From: Dehalococcoidales bacterium | GTDB lineage: Bacteria; Chloroflexota; Dehalococcoidia; Dehalococcoidales; RBG-16-60-22 | Assembly (NCBI GenBank): GCA_026416775.1 | Contig: JAOAEN010000019.1 | Coordinates: 1-11,408, forward strand | Length of the DNA: 11,408 nt | Direction: 5' to 3' | Shown: piece by piece, positions 6,558 to 11,408 of the stretch | Position numbering within the stretch: position 1 is the stretch's first letter | Layout of the letters: each line of letters starts with the position of its first letter | Notes under the pieces: generated by a model | Told to the model about the DNA's origin: nothing | The model's database searches: none | The model's input: only the letters and a program-made list of their open reading frames with translations | Made by a program: the position numbers and the translations under genes

Positions 6558-7161
6558 CGCCTGTATCTTCCCGCGCCCGGCGCCAGGCATGAACCAGCCT
6601 CTCCACCACCGTGATCCAGCTGAAGAGGGCAATGATCCCGAGGACCGCGGAAAGGGCGTAATCAAACCGGGCAAGCAGAAGCCCGAGCGAGAGCACAATC
6701 ACCCTCTCCGGGCGGGTGAAAATCCCTGCCTGGCACGCAATGCCCGCTCCTTCCATCCGGGCACGGATGTAGCTCACCATGAAGGAGCCGAGCATCGCCA
6801 CACCGCAGAGCACGCCCATAGCAACATCCCCCGACCGGGACGAGACGTAAATCAGGGCGATAAGCACCATCCCCTCGGAGATACGGTCAATGGAAGAATC
6901 GAGGACACCGCCAAAGCGGGAAGTCTTCCCCGTCAGGCGCGCCAGCGCCCCGTCCAGCATGTCAAAGAGACCGGCAAAGAGATATACCGCCCCGCCCGCA
7001 AGAAAATATCCCATTCCGGTAAGCACCGCCGCCGCCGCGGCAATGAGAAACCCCAGCAGGGTCAGGGCATTCGGGGTAAAATGGAGCTTCGCCAGGGCCC
7101 GTGCCAGCGGTACCGCAAGCGACTGGCCGAGGGACTTCCGCGTCTTTTCCAGCCTTGACAT
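6553..7161 (-). CDS. pgsA: CDP-alcohol transferase, probable phosphatidylinositol-phosphate synthase
   Basis: This 202-residue inner-membrane enzyme should transfer a phosphatidyl group from CDP-diacylglycerol to an alcohol. The complete family signature is present: D67, D70, G71, A74, R75, G84, D88 and D92 in the D-x2-DG-x2-AR-x8-G-x3-D-x3-D pattern that binds the metal and CDP. About six membrane helices fit the family. The acceptor is probably inositol-3-phosphate: sequence around residues 129-153 (VSYIRARMEGAG and FTRPERVIV) closely resembles mycobacterial PgsA1, recalled as having SYIKARAE and ERPERLI, and inositol-phosphate synthase lies two genes upstream. It would give phosphatidylinositol phosphate, which needs a phosphatase not seen here. 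It starts 13 bases after the glycosyltransferase stop with only a weak GAAGAAG element, so translation may be coupled. A phosphatidylglycerophosphate synthase is less likely. Confidence 0.88.
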   Translation of the reverse strand: MSRLEKTRKSLGQSLAVPLARALAKLHFTPNALTLLGFLIAAAAAVLTGMGYFLAGGAVYLFAGLFDMLDGALARLTGKTSRFGGVLDSSIDRISEGMVLIALIYVSSRSGDVAMGVLCGVAMLGSFMVSYIRARMEGAGIACQAGIFTRPERVIVLSLGLLLARFDYALSAVLGIIALFSWITVVERLVHAWRRAREDTGA

Positions 7162-7174
7162 TGCAATCGCTTCT

Positions 7175-8341
7175 TCAGGTGGAAGGTGAGGTCACCACCA
7201 CCTCTGTCTTCGGGGGAGAGTATTTCTCCAGGACATCCCGGTAGACATCCAGTATCCTCCGGGCAAGGAGCGCCCAGTCGTACTGCTGCACCTTCAGCCT
7301 GCCCGCCTGCCCCATCCGGTGCCGCAACCCCTCGTCGCGGATAAGCTCAAGAATCGCCCCGGCAAGCTTTTCCACGTTACGCGGCGGCACGGTGATGCCC
7401 TCTACCCCATCGCTCAGGACACTCCGGAAACCGTCAATTGCCGAAGCCACGATCGGCTTGCCCACGGACATGGCTTCAAGAAGGACGACCCCAAAGCTCT
7501 CCCAGCCGATATTGGGGAAGCAGACGATATCCGCGGTGTGGTAGTAGCGCGGCAGGTCATCGTAGTCCACATAGCCCGTAAAGATGACATCCTCAAGACC
7601 GCAGCGGGCGATGCGCCGCTCATACTTCCGGCGGAGCCTCACCCCGGGCCCCACCGCGATGAGCCGCGAGTTCGGCACCTCCTGCTTCACCAGGCGGAAC
7701 GCCTTCCAGAGATAGTCAAAGCCCTTGCGCTTCTCCATCCTTCCCACAAAAAGAATGTTGATCTTGCCGTCCATGAACTGCGGCAGCGCCTGGGCACGGG
7801 TGACGAAATGGCTGAGGTCTATCCCGTTGGGAATGATGGTGTATTCGGCGGGGAAATAGGTATTGATGTACTGCATTGCCACCGGCGAGACCGCGATGCG
7901 CCGGTCAAGCTTGCGAAACCAGCGGTCAAGGTGGTTTTTCACAACCGGTGAGAACATCGTGTACCAGGGCCTGCCGCCAGAGGCATGGAAAGTACCCACC
8001 ATCGGTACGGGCTTGAGGCGGAGCACCGTGGTACACAGCGTAGGTACCAGCGGCTCGTGGAGATGGCAGATATCGAACTTCTCGCGGGCAAAGATCTCCT
8101 CTATCTGGGACTCAAGCCGCAGCGAAAGGGTAATCCGGGCAATCGAGCCGCTTACCGGGATGGGGCGCGGGGTACCCACCCGGATAAAACGCTCGCCGAA
8201 GGTATAAACCGCCTTGGATGCCGGGGCGATGATTTTCACCTCATGACCGAGGCGGGTAAGCTGCTTCTCAAGGCATGAGATATGGCTTACCACTCCCCCG
8301 GGATAGGCGAAGTCATACGGTGAAACAAGTGCGATCTTCAT
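7175..8341 (-). CDS. pimA: GT4 glycosyltransferase, PimA-like (phosphatidylinositol mannosyltransferase candidate)
   Basis: A 388-residue GT-B fold, retaining GT4-family enzyme. By recalled similarity it follows mycobacterial PimA along its length: SPYDFAYPGGVVSH at 7-20 (PimA has CPYSFDVPGGVQSH), IAPAS at 38-42, PIPVSGSIARI at 60-70, HLHEP at 93-97, GTFHAS at 116-121 with H119 matching PimA H118, GRMEKRKG at 200-207 with R201 and K206 matching R196 and K202, and the ESFGVVLLE E-x7-E motif with E281 and E289. PimA adds mannose from GDP-mannose to phosphatidylinositol on the inner face of the membrane. Sugar donor and acceptor here are inferred from this similarity and from flanking ino1 and pgsA. 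The gap to ino1 is 8 bases and no Shine-Dalgarno is visible, so translation is probably coupled. The last 15 or so residues are polar and likely disordered. Confidence 0.85.
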   Translation of the reverse strand: MKIALVSPYDFAYPGGVVSHISCLEKQLTRLGHEVKIIAPASKAVYTFGERFIRVGTPRPIPVSGSIARITLSLRLESQIEEIFAREKFDICHLHEPLVPTLCTTVLRLKPVPMVGTFHASGGRPWYTMFSPVVKNHLDRWFRKLDRRIAVSPVAMQYINTYFPAEYTIIPNGIDLSHFVTRAQALPQFMDGKINILFVGRMEKRKGFDYLWKAFRLVKQEVPNSRLIAVGPGVRLRRKYERRIARCGLEDVIFTGYVDYDDLPRYYHTADIVCFPNIGWESFGVVLLEAMSVGKPIVASAIDGFRSVLSDGVEGITVPPRNVEKLAGAILELIRDEGLRHRMGQAGRLKVQQYDWALLARRILDVYRDVLEKYSPPKTEVVVTSPST

Positions 8342-8349
8342 TGCGGAAC

Positions 8350-9471
8350 TTACCGCGAAGACCCGCGTTTCTTTGCCTCTTTCGGCTGTTCCTGCGGTCT
8401 GCTGTTTGCCGCAATGAACTCCTCAACCATCTTGCGGGCTTCGTCATCGGTGTACTGCACCGGCGGGGACTTCATGAAGTAAGCCGATGGCGCAAGGAGC
8501 GCCCCCTTGAGCCCCCGGTCCAGGGCGAGCTTGCAGCAGCGGATGGCATCAATAACCACGCCGGCGGAGTTCGGGCTGTCCCAGACCTCCATCTTCACCT
8601 CAAGGAGCAGGGGCACATCACCGAAGGTGCGCCCTTCCATCCTGATGTGGCAGAACTTGCGGTCAAGCAACCACGGCACATAGTCCGAAGGCCCCACATG
8701 GATGTCCTCGGGAGGGAGCTGGTAGTCAAGCTGGGAAGTGACCGCCGAGGTCTTGGAGATCTTCTTGGACTCAAGACGCTCTCTCTCCAGCATGTTGAGG
8801 AAGTCGGTATTGCCGCCGAAATTGAGCTGGTAGGTGCGCTCAAGCTTCACCCCGCGGTCGCGGAAAAGCCGCGTCAGCACGCGGTGGGTGATGGTGGCAC
8901 CGACCTGCGACTTGATATCATCACCGATAACCGGCAGCCCCCTGTCCTCAAAGCGCTTCTGCCAGTACTTCTCGCGGGCGATGAAGACCGGGATGCAGTT
9001 CACGAAGCCACAGCCGGCGTCAAGCACCTGCTCCACGTACCATTTGGTCGCCTCTTCCGCTCCCACGGGCAGGTAGTTTATGACCACATCCGTCTTCGTT
9101 TCCTTGAGGATGCCGACGATGTCCGCCGTGGAACCGGGGGCTTTCTGGATGATCTGGGAGAGGTATTTGCCCAGCCCATCATGGGTCATCCCGCGGGCAA
9201 CGGTAACCCCGGTATGCGGCACGTCGCAGAACTTGTAGGTGTTGTTCGGCTTGGTGAAGATTGCCTCGGCGAGGTCCTTGCCCACCTTGTTCTTATCAAT
9301 GTCAAAGGCGGCGACGAAGTTGATGTCGCGGATGTGATAGCCGCCGAGGTTGACATGCATAAGACCGGGCACAAACTCGTCCTCTTTCGCATTCTGGTAG
9401 TAATAGACGCCCTGAACAAGCGAAGAGGCGCAGTTGCCCACGCCGATAATGGCAACGTTAATCTTGCCCAT
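8350..9471 (-). CDS. ino1: myo-inositol-3-phosphate synthase
   Basis: Ino1 converts glucose-6-phosphate to 1L-myo-inositol-1-phosphate (also named 3-phosphate) with a tightly bound, recycled NAD. The 373-residue length fits the short bacterial/archaeal form rather than the eukaryotic form of over 500. Motifs: NAD-binding GVGNCASSL at 10-18, [14 protein letters not shown] near 132-145, [11 protein letters not shown] at 183-193, [12 protein letters not shown] at 216-227, catalytic-lysine segment SKKISKT at 235-241, and [14 protein letters not shown] at 298-311. The C-terminus (about 357-373) is a charged tail rich in Lys, Glu, Gln and Arg. ATG is preceded by GGAGAAAGGGG. It is first in the ino1-GT-pgsA cassette and has its own promoter at 9543-9572. 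Confidence 0.95.
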   Translation of the reverse strand: MGKINVAIIGVGNCASSLVQGVYYYQNAKEDEFVPGLMHVNLGGYHIRDINFVAAFDIDKNKVGKDLAEAIFTKPNNTYKFCDVPHTGVTVARGMTHDGLGKYLSQIIQKAPGSTADIVGILKETKTDVVINYLPVGAEEATKWYVEQVLDAGCGFVNCIPVFIAREKYWQKRFEDRGLPVIGDDIKSQVGATITHRVLTRLFRDRGVKLERTYQLNFGGNTDFLNMLERERLESKKISKTSAVTSQLDYQLPPEDIHVGPSDYVPWLLDRKFCHIRMEGRTFGDVPLLLEVKMEVWDSPNSAGVVIDAIRCCKLALDRGLKGALLAPSAYFMKSPPVQYTDDEARKMVEEFIAANSRPQEQPKEAKKRGSSR

Positions 9472-9502
9472 TCTTTTCCCCTTTCTCCGAAGACTTGGCC
9501 GA

Positions 9503-9536
9503 GATAGTGAAAAACCAGATATGTCCGGTAACTATC
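9503..9536 (-). promoter_or_regulatory. Two-part hairpin at the 5' end of the ino1 leader
   Basis: On the minus strand GATAGT (9536-9531) pairs with ACTATC (9508-9503), enclosing a smaller stem ACCGG/CTGGT with a 6-base ACATAT loop. The run of five T follows the inner stem, within the outer loop. With the start site predicted near 9536-9537, the outer stem begins essentially at the first base of the mRNA. It could protect the 5' end from decay or act as a weak attenuator; pairing is visible, function is inferred. Confidence 0.45.
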
Positions 9537-9542
9537 CGTGCC

Positions 9543-9572
9543 AATATAGCGTTTTTGGATGTAGCATGTCAA
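9543..9572 (-). promoter_or_regulatory. Near-consensus sigma-70 promoter for ino1-GT-pgsA
   Basis: On the minus strand a perfect TTGACA (-35, 9567-9572) is separated by 18 bases from TATATT (-10, 9543-9548, 5 of 6). It lies in the 153-base gap between truB and ino1, about 65 bases of leader from the ino1 ATG. An imperfect inverted repeat (GGATGT at 9557-9562, ACATCC at 9581-9586) brackets the -35 box and might be an operator. Confidence 0.8.
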
Positions 9573-9593
9573 GCGCAACAACATCCGGGCTAC

Positions 9594-9614
9594 GGTCTAC
9601 CATCGCGGTAGGCC
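9594..9614. repeat. Inverted repeat just downstream of truB
   Basis: CTACC (9597-9601) and GGTAG (9607-9611) form a perfect 5-bp stem with a 5-base loop. On the plus strand it extends to 8 bp with one G-T pair; on the minus strand, the likely transcribed one, the extension has a C-A mismatch. No T-run follows. It could mark the truB transcript end, weakly supported. Confidence 0.3.
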
Positions 9615-9624
9615 TGCCGCTGGT

Positions 9625-10500
9625 CTATACGAACACGCACTTCGGCTGCCAGGTCCCCCGGTCAGGAAGGTAGCGGACTATCCCCAGGAAACGCCCGTCC
9701 CGGGAGTAGGCACGGCAGACGGAGCTTACCTCCGCTGCCCCGACCGCCACCGGTCTGCCCTGCTTCATCGCAAGTTCCCCGCCTTCGTCCAGAATCACTG
9801 CGGGTAATCCCTGAAGCACGGCATCCGGCGGGTACAGGTATTCCTCCCACAAGCCACCGGCGAAAACTGCCTCAAGCTCCGTCAGCCCGGTCGCCTCGGC
9901 AATGTCAAAGATGCCGTAGCGGGTGCGCACCAGGCTTTTCAGGGCCGCCCCGCACCCCAGCACCTGTCCCAGGTCGTGGGCAAGGGAACGGATATAGGTA
10001 CCTTTGCTGCACTCAATCTCAAGGCTGAGCACCGGCATCTGCCAGCCGAGAAGCTCAAGGCGGTAGATATGCACGGTGCGGCTCCTGCGCTCCACATTGA
10101 GCCCTGCCCGCGCCAGCCTGTAGAGGGGCTGTCCCCGGTGTTTCACCGCGCTGAACATCGGCGGGGTCTGCCTGATGGTACCGCGGAACTGTTCAAGGGC
10201 AAGCCCGATCCTTTCCGCATCAATCGCGGAAGGGTCGCCGTGCCCGGTGATGCGCCCGCTCACGTCATACGTGTCCGTGGTAATACCGAGCTCAATCTCG
10301 GCACGGTAGGTCTTGCTGGCATCGTTGAGGTAAGTGACAAGGCGTGTCGCCCTGCCGAGAAAGACCGGCAGCACCCCGGTTGCCTCCGGGTCGAGGGTAC
10401 CGGCATGACCGGCGCGGCTTGCGCTCGCCCGTTTCAACCGGCTGACGACACCGTAAGAGGTAATCCCCGCCGGCTTATTGACATTCAGGATGCCGTCCAA
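9625..10500 (-). CDS. truB: tRNA pseudouridine-55 synthase
   Basis: TruB isomerises U55 in the T-loop of tRNAs to pseudouridine and also acts as a tRNA chaperone. The product is 291 residues. The N-terminus DGILNVNKPAGITSY is typical; catalytic D37 lies in GHAGTLDPEATGVLPV, with Y65 in KTYRAEIELG, the QTPPMFSAVKHRGQPLY segment and Y169/R171 in SKGTYIRSL. A PUA-like C-terminal domain occupies about 230-291. The start is TTG 10500: homology begins exactly there and GAAGG(G) from the end of rbfA lies 8 bases before it. It overlaps no gene and follows rbfA by 5 bases, consistent with one infB-rbfA-truB transcript. No catalytic residue is missing. Confidence 0.95.
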   Translation of the reverse strand: MDGILNVNKPAGITSYGVVSRLKRASASRAGHAGTLDPEATGVLPVFLGRATRLVTYLNDASKTYRAEIELGITTDTYDVSGRITGHGDPSAIDAERIGLALEQFRGTIRQTPPMFSAVKHRGQPLYRLARAGLNVERRSRTVHIYRLELLGWQMPVLSLEIECSKGTYIRSLAHDLGQVLGCGAALKSLVRTRYGIFDIAEATGLTELEAVFAGGLWEEYLYPPDAVLQGLPAVILDEGGELAMKQGRPVAVGAAEVSSVCRAYSRDGRFLGIVRYLPDRGTWQPKCVFV

Positions 10501-10505
10501 AAAAA

Positions 10506-10859
10506 CTACCCTTCTTCTTCGGCATTGACCTGGTCAAGCAGGCGCAGGATGCGGTCACCGCGCTCAATGGAATTATCCCAGTGGAAGCTGAGTTCGGGGA
10601 TATAGCGCAGCCGCACCTTCTTGGCAAGCTCGGAGCGCAGGAACCCGGTTGCCGCATTGAGCACTTCAAGCACCTTCAAGCCTTCCTGCTCCCCGACGAT
10701 GGAGCTGACATAGACCCGTGCGTGCCTGAGGTCGGGCGAGGTGACCACCTCGGTAACCGAGAGAAACTGGTTAAGCCGCGGGTCCCTCAGTTCATGCTGG
10801 ATAAGGGCGCTAACCTCCCGGCGGATAAGGGCATTGACACGTTCAATACGGTGTGACAT
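10506..10859 (-). CDS. rbfA: Ribosome-binding factor A
   Basis: RbfA is a small KH-fold protein that binds immature 30S subunits and helps finish the 5' end of 16S rRNA, notably in the cold. The 117-residue product begins with SHRIERVNALIRREVS and contains QHELRDPRL (21-29), the SVTEVVTSPDLRHARVYVS core, LNAATGFLR with the A-x-G helix kink (68-75), and RLRYIPELSFHWDNS (83-97). I chose ATG 10859 because RbfA homologues begin here. An in-frame ATG at 10877 would add six residues and lies 7 bases from the infB stop. Neither start has a clear Shine-Dalgarno; a CTGAT/ATCAG hairpin (10862-10880) stands just before the chosen ATG. Position between infB and truB is canonical. Confidence 0.93.
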   Translation of the reverse strand: MSHRIERVNALIRREVSALIQHELRDPRLNQFLSVTEVVTSPDLRHARVYVSSIVGEQEGLKVLEVLNAATGFLRSELAKKVRLRYIPELSFHWDNSIERGDRILRLLDQVNAEEEG

Positions 10860-10884
10860 GGCTGATAGAGTCCACATCAGTACA

Positions 10885-11408
10885 CTAGCCGGACTGTTCC
10901 ATCCGGTAGCATTCAATCACGTCGCCGACGCGGAAGTCGTCAAAGTCCTTGATGCCGACGCCGCACTCGTAACCGGCGGTTACCTCACGGACATCGTCCT
11001 TGAAACGCTTGAGGCTGCTTATGGTGGACTCCGCCACCACTTCCTTGCCCCGCCTCACCCTGACCATGGCATTGCGGCTGATCTTTCCGTCATTTACCAT
11101 AACCCCGGCAACTTTGCTGCCCTTGGCGGCGGTGAAGATCGCCTGCACCGTCGCCCTGCCCTCAATGACCTCAACAAAAGTCGGCTCAAGCATGCCCTTG
11201 AGGGCCTTTTCAACATCATCAATCAGGTTATAGATGATGTCGTAGAAGCGCATGGAGACGCCGCTCGATGCGGCAAGACGGCGGGCACCTTCACCGGCGC
11301 CGACATTGAAGCCGATGATGATCCCGCCGGAAGCGGCGGCAAGCATGACGTCGCTCTCGGTAACATCGCCGGTGGCGCTGTGGATGATCCGGATCTTGAC
11401 CTTATCCG
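10885..11408 (-). CDS. infB: Translation initiation factor IF-2, C-terminal part (cut by window edge)
   Basis: The last 173 residues of IF-2, a GTPase that brings initiator tRNA to the 30S subunit and promotes subunit joining. The reading frame stays open to the right edge, so the gene begins outside the window and the GTPase domain is not seen. What is visible is the domain III to IV region: VTESDVMLAAAS, GFNVGAGEGARRLA, YDIIYNLIDDVEKALKGMLEP, then domain IV with AIFTAAKGSKVAGVMVNDG and the C-terminal ECGVGIKDFDDFRVGDVIECY, the part that holds the fMet-tRNA acceptor end in known structures. It is first of the infB-rbfA-truB run. Confidence 0.95.
   Translation of the reverse strand, partial: DKVKIRIIHSATGDVTESDVMLAAASGGIIIGFNVGAGEGARRLAASSGVSMRFYDIIYNLIDDVEKALKGMLEPTFVEVIEGRATVQAIFTAAKGSKVAGVMVNDGKISRNAMVRVRRGKEVVAESTISSLKRFKDDVREVTAGYECGVGIKDFDDFRVGDVIECYRMEQSG

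Noticed and set aside
8275..9507. 410-residue open frame on the plus strand opposite ino1
   Set aside because: Exact antisense shadow of a well-supported Ino1; composition is atypical and no motif or ribosome binding site supports it.
5106..9596. Shared 11-mer CGGGCTACGGT in two intergenic spots (minus strand 5107-5117, plus strand 9586-9596)
   Set aside because: In a window of this size several chance 11-mer matches are expected when both strands are compared.
1..11408. CRISPR arrays, insertion sequences, phage genes, tRNA or rRNA genes
   Set aside because: No regularly spaced repeats, transposase or integrase motifs, or tRNA cloverleaf patterns were seen; all long stretches are accounted for by housekeeping or lipid genes.

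Overview
The window is a compact, fully coding stretch of a GC-rich (roughly 58-60% by eye) bacterial chromosome with no mobile elements, tRNAs, rRNAs or CRISPR arrays. Gene content and order (rpsO-pnp-dapB-dapA, purA, an inositol-3-phosphate synthase next to a PimA-like glycosyltransferase and a CDP-alcohol transferase, and infB-rbfA-truB), together with frequent TTG starts, suggest a Chloroflexota bacterium, probably Dehalococcoidia. That placement is inferred from protein style and synteny and has not been tested by a search.

Layout. Positions 1-207 hold no convincing gene, only two hairpin-forming inverted repeats and a repeated 8-mer. A strong extended -10 promoter (208-236) then drives a plus-strand cluster: rpsO (ribosomal protein S15), pnp (polynucleotide phosphorylase), dapB and dapA (two consecutive steps of lysine/diaminopimelate synthesis) and a small DUF6512-like membrane protein. 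This cluster converges on purA (minus strand) with 15 bases between the stop codons and a perfect 8-bp hairpin over the junction.

Everything from 5129 to the right edge is on the minus strand. In transcription order it begins at the right edge with the 3' part of infB (cut by the window), rbfA and truB, the usual translation/ribosome-maturation cluster. A 153-base gap follows, carrying a near-consensus promoter (TTGACA-18-TATATT) and a 5'-leader hairpin. It leads into ino1, a pimA-like GT4 glycosyltransferase and a pgsA-type phosphatidylinositol-phosphate synthase. purA follows with its own promoter (TGGACA-17-TAGAAT).

The most interesting unit is the ino1-GT-pgsA cassette. Ino1 would make inositol-3-phosphate from glucose-6-phosphate, the CDP-alcohol transferase would join it to CDP-diacylglycerol, and the GT4 enzyme would glycosylate the resulting phosphatidylinositol. 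This looks like the start of the actinobacterial phosphatidylinositol-mannoside pathway outside Actinobacteria, but without the acyltransferase gene that sits between pgsA and pimA in mycobacteria. The remaining genes are ordinary housekeeping genes. Other points of note are a Pro/Arg-rich tail on PNPase, start codons easily misplaced by automatic callers, and hairpins sitting on several stop codons.
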